Source of the DNA: Rhizobium hidalgonense
Lineage (GTDB): Bacteria > Pseudomonadota > Alphaproteobacteria > Rhizobiales > Rhizobiaceae
DNA: 64,000 nt
Direction of reading: 5' to 3'
Assembly (NCBI RefSeq): GCF_002914525.1
Contig: NZ_LODW01000048.1
Coordinates: forward strand, 248,001-312,000
This document shows positions 1 to 11,493 of the stretch, piece by piece; the first letter of the stretch is position 1, and each line of letters starts with the position of its first letter. The translations under genes were made by a program, and so were the position numbers. The notes beneath the pieces are model-generated. The model was not told the origin of the DNA. It was given only the letters and a program-made list of their open reading frames with translations, and ran no database searches.

Positions 1-84
1 CGGCGAGATGACGCTCTGCAGCAGCGTGCGGCGCGTGCGGGCCATCTCGAAGAAATAGATGGATTTGATCGCCTCGACGTTCAT
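1..84 (-). CDS. ABC-2 type transporter permease, N-terminal 28 residues only
   Basis: The window edge cuts this gene. The visible peptide starts [20 protein letters not shown], a cytoplasmic N-terminus typical of ABC-2 family export permeases, which start with a short soluble stretch before the first membrane helix. Its ATG at 84 overlaps the TGA of the upstream ABC ATPase (ATGA), so the two are translationally coupled and should form one exporter. No membrane segment is visible yet; the assignment rests mainly on the partner ATPase. Confidence 0.7.
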   Translation of the reverse strand, partial: MNVEAIKSIYFFEMARTRRTLLQSVISP

Positions 85-1007
85 TTGCCTGCTCCTACCA
101 GCGCCACGAAGATATCTTCGAGCGAGCTCTGTCGCGTCGACAGATCCTTGAAATGGATATTGTTTTCACCCAGCCGCGTCAGGAGTGTCGCGATGCTTTC
201 CTGCTCATTGTCGGCGTCGAAATCGTAAGTCAGCCGGCTGCCCTCCGCCTCCAGCGTCAGTCCGTTGCCGGCAAAACAATCCGGCAGGCGCTCGAGCGGC
301 TCTGTGAGATCGAGAATGAGCTGCTTGCGGCCGAGCTTGGCCATTAGCGCCGCCTTGTCCTCAACGAGAAGCAATTGCCCGCCATTGATGACGCCGACAC
401 GGTCGGCAATTTCCTCGGCTTCCTCGATATAGTGGGTGGTCAGGATGATGGTGACGCCCGAGGCCCGAAGCTCCTGAACGACGTTCCACATATCCTTGCG
501 CAGCGTCACGTCGACACCGGCTGTGGGCTCGTCGAGGAAGAGGATATCCGGCTCATGCGAAAGCGCCTTGGCGATCAACACCCGCCGCTTCATCCCGCCC
601 GAGAGCTGGCGCAGCATATTGTCCTTCTTGTCCCAGAGCGAAAGCGCGCGCAGGACCTTCTCGATATGGGCAGGATTGGCCTTCTTGCCATGCAGGCCGC
701 GCGAAAAGCTCACCGTATTGAACACCGTTTCGAACTGATCGGTTGTCAGCTCTTGCGGCACAAGGCCGATCATCCCGCGCGTGGCGCGGAAATCCTTCAC
801 GACATCATGGCCGGCGACCAATACCTTGCCGCCGCTCGGATTGGCAATGCCGCAGATGATCGAGATCAGCGTCGTCTTGCCCGCACCGTTCGGCCCGAGC
901 AGCGCCAGGATCTCACCCTTTTCGACGTCGAGGTTGATGCCTTTCAGGGCCTCGAACCCATTGGCGTAGGTCTTGGTAAGATTCTGAACAGAAATGATGG
1001 GGGTCAT
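81..1007 (-). CDS. ABC exporter ATP-binding protein (YadG-like)
   Basis: A 308-residue ATPase that should power an ABC-2 type exporter with the permease that follows it. Walker A (GPNGAGKT) is at about 38-45, the signature LSGGM at about 135-139, Walker B (ILFLDEP) at about 155-161, and the switch His in TTHY. The last 90 residues form the C-terminal extension seen in the YadG/NodI-like drug and polysaccharide exporter ATPases. The stop overlaps the permease start by four bases. The exported substrate cannot be told from sequence. Confidence 0.9.
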   Translation of the reverse strand: MTPIISVQNLTKTYANGFEALKGINLDVEKGEILALLGPNGAGKTTLISIICGIANPSGGKVLVAGHDVVKDFRATRGMIGLVPQELTTDQFETVFNTVSFSRGLHGKKANPAHIEKVLRALSLWDKKDNMLRQLSGGMKRRVLIAKALSHEPDILFLDEPTAGVDVTLRKDMWNVVQELRASGVTIILTTHYIEEAEEIADRVGVINGGQLLLVEDKAALMAKLGRKQLILDLTEPLERLPDCFAGNGLTLEAEGSRLTYDFDADNEQESIATLLTRLGENNIHFKDLSTRQSSLEDIFVALVGAGK

Positions 1008-1548
1008 GCGTTACTCTTGATATTATCGAAGTATTTGGCTCGCTATATAGTCCCTTCATGACGCATTAACATCCGTGGGAACGTGAACACTGCATTCGCC
1101 TTGCTAACACAGTTGCCTTGCGCAAGCGGATGACCCGCTGTTGCAAGTGGGCCCGCCGGCGCAGGCGAAGTAGCCGCATCGGTCTTCGCGACGACACCGA
1201 TCTGTCCGGGACAAAGCAAGGCAGCAGTCGGCTCGGATGTCATCATCCGGTGATCTTCATGACCGATAAGAAGGCCGAGGCCAGCACCGGCATCCGCCCC
1301 GCCGCCCACCCCTTTGCGGAGCCGTCTCCGGGTGTTCTCGTTGCACCCTTTTTCGCTGCCTCGGCATGTAGTCAAAGTTATTGTTCAGTCACGAAGTGTT
1401 TGGAACCGGCTAGCATCCCCTGTCCAGCCGCGTTCGTCTTAGCCGGCCCTGCGCCGGCTTTCTTTTTGTTCGGAAAGAGGTCGCGTCTCGCGCCTATCGA
1501 TCCGTCGCCAACGCAAGGCACACCGGTGAAAACCCAGATGCCCACCCC
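1008..1548. other. 541-bp intergenic region with no supported protein gene
   Basis: Reading frames of 110 and 148 codons exist on the two strands, but their composition (Ala, Gly and Pro-rich in one, Arg and Ser-rich in the other) looks like noise and neither has a good ribosome binding site. The only clear signal is a plus-strand terminator hairpin at 1441-1467. No gene on the plus strand lies upstream of it, so it may end a small non-coding transcript. Confidence 0.5.
1441..1467 (+). terminator. Rho-independent terminator with no upstream gene
   Basis: A perfect 7-bp stem (AGCCGGC at 1441-1447, GCCGGCT at 1453-1459) with a 5-base loop is followed by a run of T with one C. The T run lies on the plus strand. 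Both flanking genes run on the minus strand, so this terminator probably belongs to an unannotated small RNA rather than to either gene. Confidence 0.65.
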
Positions 1549-3162
1549 TCACAACTCATCGTAATTAAACCAATCAAAATCCGCGACCTTGCCCCTCCCC
1601 GACGTGTCGAAGGCAAACACACCAGCGAAGGCGCCGGTGAAGGAACCGTGTTCGCCGCGGCCGCCTTCGTCGGAAATCATCCCGGCATCGAGGATCGGGC
1701 CGATCGGCTGCCAGGCGCCCTTGCCTTCGGTCTGCCAGAAGAATTGCAGATCGTTCTCGCGGATTTCCATGGCGAGCTGGACACGCCCCTCGGCGGGAAT
1801 GGCGATGCCGCTTTCGACGGGAAAACTGAGGCGTCCATTCGGATAGTCGCCATTGCAGGAAAGGATCGTCACGCAGCGGCCGAGTGTTTCGTGCAGCGTC
1901 ACCGCGACGGCGTGGAACTTGTGGCGGTTGTAATAATGCGTCAGCCCGGCGACCTGCTGATAGGTGTCGGGTGAGAACTCGACCACGGTTTCGGCGCGGA
2001 AGCTGTGATGTTCCTGCCGGCGAGCGACCAGCGCCTGTTCGAACCACGAGCCAATGCTTTCACGCCCGATCAGGCGCAGATGGCCTGGGCGGTCCGTCAG
2101 GTTGAAGATGCGGTTGGGTTCGGGCGTGCGCAGCCATTGGAAATCAGCTGGCAGCGTACCGCCGTCGAAGCTATATTCACTGCGCATCGGCTTTTCCACC
2201 GGCACGGCGCCAAAGAGGCCCGGCACATCGATATCGGGCACTGAGGTGCCGTTTTCGAGGTAGAGCCAGTCGTCGTCGCGCCAGAGGCATTTCTGTAACG
2301 ATGTCTCGCGCCCCAGCGTGCAGCGCCGCTTCGGCGGCAGCGGCCGGCCGCAGAGATGGGTGTGATAGGCCTCACCCTCCGGCGTCTCGACATATTGGCC
2401 GTGCCCCGCCCGCTGCAGCGCCGCGCCCGGATGATCTTTGGAGGTGATCAGATGCATGTTCGGATGCATCTCATAAGGCCCATCGATCCGGTGCGAACGC
2501 GCCATGGTGACGGCGTGGTCGTAGCCGGTGCCGCCCTCGGCGGTCGTCAGATAATACCAGCCGTTGCGCTTGAAGAGATGCGGTCCCTCGACAAGGCCGA
2601 GCGGACTGCCGGCAAAGATGTTCTGGATCGGCCCCTTCAACGCCTTTGTCGCCGGGTCCCATTCCTGCAGCAGGATGCCGTCGAAGGCCGGCGATTTCGG
2701 CGAGCCGCCATAGCTCTCGGTACGGTGGTTCCATTGCATGTTGAGGAACCACTTGCGGCCGTCATCGTCGTGGAACAGCGAAGGATCGAAGCCGGAGGAA
2801 TTGACATAGACGGGGTCGGACCATTCGGCTTCGATCGAGGGCGCGGTGACGATGTAGTTCGGGGCATCCTTGAAACTGCCGTCGAAGCGTTTGACGTCGG
2901 TATAGACGAGCCAGAACTGGCCGTCGGCATGGGAAAGACACGGCGCCCAGATGCCGCAGCTATCGGGATTGCCCCGCATGTCGAGCTGCGATCGGCGTTC
3001 CAGCGGCCGGCGCACCAGCGTCCAGTTCACCAGATCGCGCGAATGGTGGATCTGCACACCCGGATACCATTCGAAGGTGGAGGTGGCGATATAATAATCC
3101 GCGCCGACGCGGCAGATTGACGGATCGGGATTGAATCCGGGCAGGATGGGGTTGCGGATCAT
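1549..3162 (-). CDS. xynB: Glycoside hydrolase family 43 beta-xylosidase
   Basis: A 537-residue cytoplasmic enzyme (no signal peptide) expected to release xylose or arabinose from short xylosides by inversion. The N-terminus carries the GH43 general-base motif NPDPS (Asp13). The pKa-modulating Asp is in GFDPS (about 126), and the general acid Glu is in VEGPH (about 192). Residues 1-310 form the five-bladed propeller and 320-537 the C-terminal beta-sandwich typical of XynB-type enzymes of this length. It is the most distal gene of the sugar locus, 226 bp after the aldo/keto reductase, and may have its own promoter; an 8-bp GTACGTAC palindrome lies just upstream of the start. Exact glycoside specificity is inferred. 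Confidence 0.88.
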   Translation of the reverse strand: MIRNPILPGFNPDPSICRVGADYYIATSTFEWYPGVQIHHSRDLVNWTLVRRPLERRSQLDMRGNPDSCGIWAPCLSHADGQFWLVYTDVKRFDGSFKDAPNYIVTAPSIEAEWSDPVYVNSSGFDPSLFHDDDGRKWFLNMQWNHRTESYGGSPKSPAFDGILLQEWDPATKALKGPIQNIFAGSPLGLVEGPHLFKRNGWYYLTTAEGGTGYDHAVTMARSHRIDGPYEMHPNMHLITSKDHPGAALQRAGHGQYVETPEGEAYHTHLCGRPLPPKRRCTLGRETSLQKCLWRDDDWLYLENGTSVPDIDVPGLFGAVPVEKPMRSEYSFDGGTLPADFQWLRTPEPNRIFNLTDRPGHLRLIGRESIGSWFEQALVARRQEHHSFRAETVVEFSPDTYQQVAGLTHYYNRHKFHAVAVTLHETLGRCVTILSCNGDYPNGRLSFPVESGIAIPAEGRVQLAMEIRENDLQFFWQTEGKGAWQPIGPILDAGMISDEGGRGEHGSFTGAFAGVFAFDTSGRGKVADFDWFNYDEL

Positions 3163-3299
3163 GGCGGCTCCTCCGAAATTATTGTTGTGGTACGTACATC
3201 ACATAGGAACGGCGGTTACTGCACCAAGTTGCCAAATCCAGCCGCGCGTCCGCGCGGCGAAAAGAGTCTATTCGGCCCAAGGGATTTGGGCTGGCTGGA

Positions 3300-3345
3300 T
3301 CTCTGTGACATCCCTCGGGTCAAGTCCGAGGACAGAGACGAGGGA
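3300..3345. repeat. Fragment of a dispersed palindromic repeat
   Basis: The stretch around 3312-3334 (TCGGGTCAAGTCCGAGG core) resembles the inner part of the palindromic element at 9281-9346, which has TCGGGCTTGACCCGAGG. It lies between xynB and the aldo/keto reductase and is probably a decayed copy of the same intergenic repeat. Confidence 0.4.
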
Positions 3346-3387
3346 GGATGTGGCAGCGCGCTGCCCCAAACGCCCAGTCTGCCTTCC

Positions 3388-4419
<1,032 letters not shown>

Positions 4420-4488
4420 CTGAATAACTCCTTTAAAGTATCTCTATGATCGTCACGCGGTATCTTCGGCCCAAGAGATCGCCGACAC

Positions 4489-4626
4489 CTGCCCCTCATC
4501 CGCCTGCCGGCACCTTCTCACCGCATGCGGGGCGTAGGGAATATGCCGTAACCTCTCCGTCACTCGCCAGCGTTTCGCGTGGCAAGTCCCCTCGCCCCGT
4601 TTTTACGGGGAGAGGGTGAGGGGCAG
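4489..4626. repeat. RIME-like intergenic palindromic element
   Basis: The ends are inverted copies of CTGCCCCTCA (4489-4498 and 4617-4626), with a GC-rich internal hairpin (CCCCGTTTTTACGGGG near 4596). Size (138 bp) and structure match Rhizobium intergenic mosaic elements. It occupies most of the 304-bp gap between the aldo/keto reductase and the oxidoreductase gene; nothing else is seen there. Transcribed, it would fold and could partly separate expression of the genes on either side. Confidence 0.7.
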
Positions 4627-4723
4627 CCATCGGCGCGAACCGGACAGCCGCAGGACAGGCCCGATGAAGACCGAACTATTGAGACAAACGCGCCGATACG
4701 GCAAGCGCACCGCGCTATTTCTA

Positions 4724-5857
4724 CTATCTCAACAGCGCCTGCGCCTCTTCGATGCCGAGCGCAGCCGGCTGCGTGCAGGTCGTCGTCAGCTCGATGAAAC
4801 GGCCCTCCTCGCCCGATTTCAGGATCGAAGTCATGACGTCGACGCCGTGCAGTGTGCGATCGAGCGAGCAGCGTGCGTCGCGGCCTTCGATCAACGCCAT
4901 CGCCATGTCGGCAAGACCGGCGGTGCGGTAGTTGGCACGCGCCCCGTTCGGGTTTTCCTGGTTGATCTTGCCGAAGGGATGGTCCCAATCGTCAAGCGGC
5001 TTGATGTCCTTGTCGCGACCGCTTGCCTCAACGGTGCCGCCGAAGAAGTTCGGGTCCGGCACATAGAGCGAGCCGTCGGTGCCATAGATCTCCATATTCG
5101 CATGGCGGTGCGACCACACATCCCAGCTTGCCGACAGCGTCACGGTGGCGCCGCTGACGAATTCGAGCAGCGCCTGGATCGTTGTCGGCGTCTTGACCGG
5201 GATGATCTCGCCGTTGCGCGGCTGGCTGGTGATCGTCCGGGTCGGCGATGCCATCGAGGTCATGGCACCGACGCGTTTGACCGGACCGATCAGGTTGATC
5301 AGGTTGGCGATGTAATAGGGGCCGAGATCGAGGATCGGGCCGCCGCCCGGCAGGAAGAAGAAATCCGGGTTCGGATGCCACATCTCCATGCCCGGGCTCA
5401 TCACGTAGCAGGCGCCCGAGGTCACCCGGCCGATGCCGCCATCGTCGATGAATTTGCGGGCGAGCTGGTGGGCGCCGCCGAGGAAGGTGTCGGGCGCACA
5501 GCCGACGGCGAGGTTCTTCGCCTTGGCGAGACGGCGAAGCTCCTCGCCCTGCTCCAGCGAAAGCACCAGCGGTTTTTCCGAATAGACGTGTTTTCCGGCT
5601 TCAAGGATCGCCTTCGACACCGGAAAATGCGCATCCGGGATCGTCAGATTGACGACGACGTCGATCTCGTCATTGGCGAGAAGCTCCTCGATTGTCTGCG
5701 CCTTGACGCCATATTCCTTGGCACGCGCCTCGGCCGCCTGCACGTTGATATCGGCGCAGGCCAGCACCTTCAGCCCCTTGAAGAGCGGTGAAAGCGAAAA
5801 GTAAGTGGTGGAGATATTGCCGCATCCGATGATGCCTACGCCAAGTTCCCTGGTCAT
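4724..5857 (-). CDS. Gfo/Idh/MocA family oxidoreductase
   Basis: A 377-residue NAD(P)-dependent sugar dehydrogenase. The N-terminal Rossmann fold shows GIIGCGNIS at about 8-16, and the family Lys lies in SEKPL near residue 95. The C-terminal two-thirds form the alpha/beta substrate domain. I chose the ATG at 5857 because GAGG sits 6 bases ahead; a TTG at 5869 in frame overlaps the stop of the isomerase gene. The pairing with an AP-endonuclease-2-fold isomerase is common in pathways that oxidise glycosides or inositol-like sugars. The substrate is not known. Confidence 0.88.
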   Translation of the reverse strand: MTRELGVGIIGCGNISTTYFSLSPLFKGLKVLACADINVQAAEARAKEYGVKAQTIEELLANDEIDVVVNLTIPDAHFPVSKAILEAGKHVYSEKPLVLSLEQGEELRRLAKAKNLAVGCAPDTFLGGAHQLARKFIDDGGIGRVTSGACYVMSPGMEMWHPNPDFFFLPGGGPILDLGPYYIANLINLIGPVKRVGAMTSMASPTRTITSQPRNGEIIPVKTPTTIQALLEFVSGATVTLSASWDVWSHRHANMEIYGTDGSLYVPDPNFFGGTVEASGRDKDIKPLDDWDHPFGKINQENPNGARANYRTAGLADMAMALIEGRDARCSLDRTLHGVDVMTSILKSGEEGRFIELTTTCTQPAALGIEEAQALLR

Positions 5858-5865
5858 GATATGCC

Positions 5866-6627
5866 TCAATAAGTCTGGAAGGATGCGATCGAACGGCTGA
5901 TATTGCGGTCGATATCTTTTGGATTGTCATGTTCGACGACGAAGTGTTTCGCCTTGGTGGCGCGCAGCGCCGTCATCAGCCTGCCCCACTCGACCTTGCC
6001 ATGACCGACATCGGCCCAGCCGTCTTCGTCCTTCGCCTCGCCGGCAGGCGCGATGTCCTTGACATGTACCGCGGTGATACGCGGCCCGAGCTTTTCGATC
6101 CAGGCGAAAGGATCGGCGTTGCCGCGAATGACCCAGGCGATATCGGCTTCCCAGGAAATATCAGGCGCGCCCTCGAAGATGCGCTCGATCGGCAGCGAGC
6201 CGTCGGCCAGCTTGACGAATTCGAAATCGTGATTGTGCCAGCCGAATTCATAGCCGGCTTCCTTGTAGGGCTTGCTCATTTCCTGCAAGCGCTTGCCGAA
6301 GGCGACCCAGCCGGCGGCGTCGGAGGGGCGCTGCTCAGCTGCCAGATGCGGCGCATAGATCGAATCCATGCCGAGAATTTTGGCAATGTTCAACGACTTC
6401 TGCACGTCCTTCTCGAGGAAATCCGGGCTGAAATGGCCGGTCGCCATCACCAAGCCGTTCTTGTCGAGATCGGCGCGAAGGCTCTTCAGGCCGTCATCGT
6501 CGAGATCGGCATAGATGCCGCCGAAGCCTTCGACCTCGGCATAACCTGCCTTGCCGAGCTTTTCGAAAATTGCCGAATAGGGCTGGAAGTTGCGGGCGCT
6601 ATAGAGCTGGTAGCTGAGTTTCGTCAT
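5866..6627 (-). CDS. Sugar phosphate isomerase/epimerase (AP_endonuc_2 TIM barrel)
   Basis: A 253-residue TIM-barrel protein of the xylose isomerase-like/IolE superfamily. Metal-binding residues typical of the fold are seen in VEGFGG, WHNHDFEF and VEHDNP. I chose the ATG at 6627, the second of two adjacent ATGs, because AAGGAG lies 6 bases ahead; starts at 6630 or 6654 are possible. Its stop almost touches the start of the downstream oxidoreductase, so the two are probably coupled. Likely role: isomerisation, epimerisation or C-C/ether cleavage of an oxidised sugar; substrate not determinable. Confidence 0.85.
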   Translation of the reverse strand: MTKLSYQLYSARNFQPYSAIFEKLGKAGYAEVEGFGGIYADLDDDGLKSLRADLDKNGLVMATGHFSPDFLEKDVQKSLNIAKILGMDSIYAPHLAAEQRPSDAAGWVAFGKRLQEMSKPYKEAGYEFGWHNHDFEFVKLADGSLPIERIFEGAPDISWEADIAWVIRGNADPFAWIEKLGPRITAVHVKDIAPAGEAKDEDGWADVGHGKVEWGRLMTALRATKAKHFVVEHDNPKDIDRNISRSIASFQTY

Positions 6628-6666
6628 CATCGTCTCCTTGGGCCTCGTGCCCATTTCTTGGAAGGA

Positions 6667-9126
6667 TCAATCCGCCGATTGGCAGGAATGCAGGTCGTAA
6701 AAGCGGAAATCCGGCAGCTTGCCGCGTTCGAGCGGATGTGCCGGGGTGAAGGTGATGCGGCGGCTCTCGCCGGCTGCAAGATCGAAGGCGTTGTCGGAAT
6801 ATTTGCCGTCCGCCTCGGTCTCGATCATTACGAAGAGCGCAAGTCCCGCTGCGGTGACATTGATATCGATCGCGCCACTCGCCTCGACATATTCGTGAGT
6901 GACGGTCAGGCCAGAAGGCTCCAATTCCAGCGCCTTATAGGTGCCGTTGACATAGTGCCCCTCGCCTCCCATGCCGTTCGACGCGGTGAAATGCCAGGCA
7001 AGCAGCGTGCCCTCAGCAATGTCGGACACATCAATCGCCGCGGCCGTCACCGCCGCATCCGGCGAGCACATGGCCTGCACGTTTTTCAGGTGCCGCCGCT
7101 CGCCATTCATCGTCAGAAGCGAGATCGAAAGATCGACGCTGACATCATTGAGCGTATCGTTGACGAGCGAGAAGCGGATCGTCTTGCCGTCCTCGGCGGG
7201 AATGGCGGCAACCGCCACCGGCTGGAAGAAGCGCTTGACGAGATAATGCATCGCCTTCCAGCGGCCGCCGTAGTCGAGGCTCGACCAGGAGGCGACCGGC
7301 CAGGTGTCGTTGAGTTGCCAGTAGATCGTGCCCATGCAATGGGGCTTCAACGAGCGCCAATATTCCACCGCCGTCTTGATCGCCAGACCCTGCTGGATCT
7401 GGGAGAGATAGACGAAATTCGGGAAATCCTTGGGGAAGCGGAAATAGCGGAACATCGTGCCGGCGATGCGTTCGTTGCCGCCGGCATTCTTCTGGTGCAG
7501 CTCCATAACGGGAGAAGCGATGTTCATGTCCTTCTCCTCGGCATAAGTTTTGATGACGGGCAGCGAGGTGTAGGACTGGAAGCCGAACTCCGAACAGAAG
7601 CGCGGCCGCACCGAACGGTAATTGTCGAACGACTTGTTCTCGTGCCAGACTGACCAGTAATGCATGTCGCCCGACCCGTCGGCATGCCAGGCATCGCCGA
7701 AATCGAGATAGCCGGATGCCGGGCTCGACGGCCACCAGAGCGCGCCCGGCAGCGCCTTCTTCACCGCCTGTTCGATCGTCCGGTTGAGGCGGTCGTAGGA
7801 GACGAGATAGCGGTCGCGATCCTTCCTCGATTCCTCGAACCAGGTCAGCGCTCCGACAAGCTCGTTGTCGCCGCACCAGAGCGCGATCGAAGGATGCGAG
7901 GAGAGCCGCTTGACCTGGTAATCCACCTCGATCGCCACATTGTCGAGGAAGTCTTCGGTCGAGGGATAGAGGTTGCAGGCGAACATGAAGTCCTGCCAGA
8001 CCATCAGGCCCAGCCGGTCGCAGAGGTCGTAGAAATGATCCTGCTCGTAGAAACCGCCACCCCAGACACGGATCATGTTCATGTTGGCGGCTTTCGCCGA
8101 TTGCAGCAGGTCCTCTGTCTTTTCAGGCGAAGAGAGTGAATAGAGCGCGTCGGCCGGGATCCAATTGGCGCCGCGGCAGAAGATCTCGCGGCCGTTGACC
8201 TTGAAGGCGAAGCGGCTGCCTGATGCATCCGGCGTGGTGATCAGTTCGACAGTGCGCAGGCCGATCTGCTTGCTCACCTCATCCGTCGGCAATTCGACGG
8301 ACAGCGTATAAAGCGCCTGCTCGCCGCTGCCGGAGGGCCACCAGAGACGCGGATTGTCGATATGGAAGAGATGGTGGACCTCCGTCTCGCCCTTGACGCC
8401 GACATCGAGACGCACGCGCTCGCCATCGAGGTCGAAATAGACCTGGGCGATGCCGGCATGCTTGGCAAACAGGCTCGCCGTCACCAGGAGATCGACCGAG
8501 CCGTCGCTATTGTGGGTTTGGCGGGTGACGACATGTTCGATGCGCGCCGTCTCGAGCTGCTGTAGCGCGATCGCGCCGTAGAGGCCAAATGGCGCAATGG
8601 CGATGTTCCAGTCCCAGCCGAAATGGCATTGCGGCTTGCGCAGCATGTTGCCGTCGGGAATCGGCGAATTGCCCGTGCTGTAAGGAATATAGAAAGGCTG
8701 CTTCTTCTGCCGTTCGGCCCCGACGGCGGGGTTGGAGGCAAAGACGATCCGGATGGAGTTGTCGCCTGGTTTCAGCATGCTCGACACGTCGGGCCGATAG
8801 CGGCGGAAGCTGTTGTCGGCTTCAAGCGCCAGGAAGCCGTTGACGTGGACGCTGGCGACCGTATCGAGATAATCGATATCCAGATACCAGTCGCCTTCGA
8901 CCTCCGGCAGCGCGAAGCTGCGCTCGACCGCCCATTCGCGCTCGGCGACCCACTGCACCTTTTCCTCGTTCCGTCCGAAATAGGGATCTGGGATCAGCCC
9001 TGCCCGGTGCAATGCGGTGTGCACGTCGCCCGGCAGGCTGATGACACTTTTGATCTCGCCGTCGACGGAAGTCAGCTGCCACGAACCGGAAAGGTCGATG
9101 TTGGGGGGTGTCGACGGATGTGTCAC
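6667..9126 (-). CDS. Glycoside hydrolase family 2 beta-mannosidase
   Basis: An 819-residue retaining glycosidase without a signal peptide, so it acts on imported oligosaccharides. Order: N-terminal sugar-binding jelly roll (about 10-200), immunoglobulin-like domain (200-300), TIM barrel (300-600), C-terminal beta domains. The acid/base Glu is in GDNE (Glu422) and the nucleophile in SEFGF (Glu513). VWGGGFYE and the WDW segment are typical of beta-mannosidases rather than beta-galactosidases. It precedes the isomerase by 40 bp and follows the transporter genes in the same direction, so beta-mannosides are the best guess for the imported substrate. Confidence 0.9.
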   Translation of the reverse strand: MTHPSTPPNIDLSGSWQLTSVDGEIKSVISLPGDVHTALHRAGLIPDPYFGRNEEKVQWVAEREWAVERSFALPEVEGDWYLDIDYLDTVASVHVNGFLALEADNSFRRYRPDVSSMLKPGDNSIRIVFASNPAVGAERQKKQPFYIPYSTGNSPIPDGNMLRKPQCHFGWDWNIAIAPFGLYGAIALQQLETARIEHVVTRQTHNSDGSVDLLVTASLFAKHAGIAQVYFDLDGERVRLDVGVKGETEVHHLFHIDNPRLWWPSGSGEQALYTLSVELPTDEVSKQIGLRTVELITTPDASGSRFAFKVNGREIFCRGANWIPADALYSLSSPEKTEDLLQSAKAANMNMIRVWGGGFYEQDHFYDLCDRLGLMVWQDFMFACNLYPSTEDFLDNVAIEVDYQVKRLSSHPSIALWCGDNELVGALTWFEESRKDRDRYLVSYDRLNRTIEQAVKKALPGALWWPSSPASGYLDFGDAWHADGSGDMHYWSVWHENKSFDNYRSVRPRFCSEFGFQSYTSLPVIKTYAEEKDMNIASPVMELHQKNAGGNERIAGTMFRYFRFPKDFPNFVYLSQIQQGLAIKTAVEYWRSLKPHCMGTIYWQLNDTWPVASWSSLDYGGRWKAMHYLVKRFFQPVAVAAIPAEDGKTIRFSLVNDTLNDVSVDLSISLLTMNGERRHLKNVQAMCSPDAAVTAAAIDVSDIAEGTLLAWHFTASNGMGGEGHYVNGTYKALELEPSGLTVTHEYVEASGAIDINVTAAGLALFVMIETEADGKYSDNAFDLAAGESRRITFTPAHPLERGKLPDFRFYDLHSCQSAD

Positions 9127-9437
9127 GATATCATTTCCGAATTACGTTTTAGATATGGACGGCGGATGATCGCCGTCCGGTAGTTGTCGTTGGTCAGGGG
9201 CCTGGCTTGGCTCCCTCTTCTCCCCGCTGGGGAAAAGAGATGTGTAGCAGCGCCTTGGTCGCCTTCCGTCCGCCCCGCTTTCCGTCATCCTCGGGCTTGA
9301 CCCGAGGATCCACATGGCATCCACCAGCAAGCCCGAGAATGACGGAGAGCGGATTGGGCTTCTCGCCAAACTCGCCCCGGCCTATCGGCCCCAGCTCAGG
9401 CAGGCGGCACCATCTCCGGCCCCGCCCGCCCAACTGT
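9127..9437. other. 311-bp gap with repeat elements between transporter ATPase and beta-mannosidase
   Basis: No gene is seen. The gap holds a partial RIME-like hairpin (TTCTCCCCGCTGGGGAA near 9218-9235) and the palindromic repeat 9281-9346. If transcribed with the operon these hairpins could attenuate or stabilise the message between the transport and enzyme genes. Confidence 0.6.
9281..9346. repeat. Dispersed palindromic repeat (CCGTCATCCTCGGGCTT type)
   Basis: Arms 9281-9299 (TCCGTCATCCTCGGGCTTG) and 9328-9346 are inverted copies with one mismatch (CCTC against GAATG side). A smaller nested palindrome TCGGGCTTGACCCGA sits at the left arm. This type of element is widespread between genes of alphaproteobacteria. 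Confidence 0.7.
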
Positions 9438-10544
<1,107 letters not shown>

Positions 10545-10548
10545 GGGA

Positions 10549-11493
10549 TCAACCCTTCACTGCGCCGGCGGCGATGCCACGGACGAAAAGCCGCCCCGAG
10601 ACGAAATAGACGATCAGCGGCACGAGACCGGTGAGGATCGTTGCCGCCATGTTGACGTTGTATTCCTTCACGCCCTGGACGGAATTGACGATGTTGTTGA
10701 GCTGCACGGTCATCGGATAGGTATCCGGACGGGTGAAAACCACGCCGAACAGGAAGTCGTTCCAGATGCCGGTCACCTGGAGGATCATCGCCACGACGAA
10801 GATCGGCAGCGACATCGGCAGCATGATCTTCAGAAAGATCTGCCAGAAGCCCGCCCCGTCGACACGCGCCGCCTTGAACAGCTCCTCCGGAAGCGACACG
10901 AAATAATTGCGGAAGAGCAGCGTCAGGATCGGCATGCCGAAGATCGAATGGACGATGACGAGACCGGTCAGCGTGCCGTAAATGCCGATTTCGCGCAGAA
11001 TGATGACGATCGGATAGATCATCACCTGGTAGGGAATGAACGCCCCGATGATCAGGATCGAGAAGAAAAGCTCGGATCCCTTGAAGCGCCAGTTGGCGAG
11101 CGCATAACCGTTCACCGACGCGATCGCGATCGAGATGATGACCGATGGCACGGTGATACGCACCGAATTCCAGAAGCCGCGCGACAGGCCATCGCAGTTG
11201 AGGCCGGTGCAGGCCTCGGCCCAGGCCTTCACCCAGGGTTCGAAGGTGATCTCCAGCGGCGGCGAAAAGATATTGCCGAGCCGGATTTCCGGCATGCCCT
11301 TCAGCGACGTCACGACCATCACGTAGAGCGGCAGCAAATAGTAGAGCGCCGCCACACCAAGCGTGCCGTAGAGTATGATGTTGCGCGACGACAGCGCCGG
11401 GCGCGGCTTGGCGCCGCTCGGGCCTTCGCCAAGTCTCGGCGCAACGGCGTCGATACCGGCGGCTGTGGTGTTGAGAGTTTCGATATTAGCCAC
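10549..11493 (-). CDS. Sugar ABC transporter permease, MalG-like
   Basis: A 314-residue inner-membrane protein with six predicted helices after a cytoplasmic N-terminal tail of about 40 residues. The EAA loop that contacts the ATPase reads EELFKAARVDGAG near 215. The periplasmic segment with TGLNCDG resembles permeases of glucose/mannose-type CUT1 importers. The start overlaps the end of the MalF-type gene by 8 bp, which implies coupling. Confidence 0.92.
   Translation of the reverse strand: MANIETLNTTAAGIDAVAPRLGEGPSGAKPRPALSSRNIILYGTLGVAALYYLLPLYVMVVTSLKGMPEIRLGNIFSPPLEITFEPWVKAWAEACTGLNCDGLSRGFWNSVRITVPSVIISIAIASVNGYALANWRFKGSELFFSILIIGAFIPYQVMIYPIVIILREIGIYGTLTGLVIVHSIFGMPILTLLFRNYFVSLPEELFKAARVDGAGFWQIFLKIMLPMSLPIFVVAMILQVTGIWNDFLFGVVFTRPDTYPMTVQLNNIVNSVQGVKEYNVNMAATILTGLVPLIVYFVSGRLFVRGIAAGAVKG

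Noticed and set aside
1118..1564. 148-codon plus-strand frame between the exporter ATPase and xynB
   Set aside because: Arg/Ser/Pro-rich, no ribosome binding site, contains the terminator hairpin, and overlaps the 3' end of xynB.
4724..5791. Long plus-strand frames opposite the Gfo/Idh/MocA gene
   Set aside because: Mirror frames caused by GC bias; the minus-strand protein has clear family motifs.
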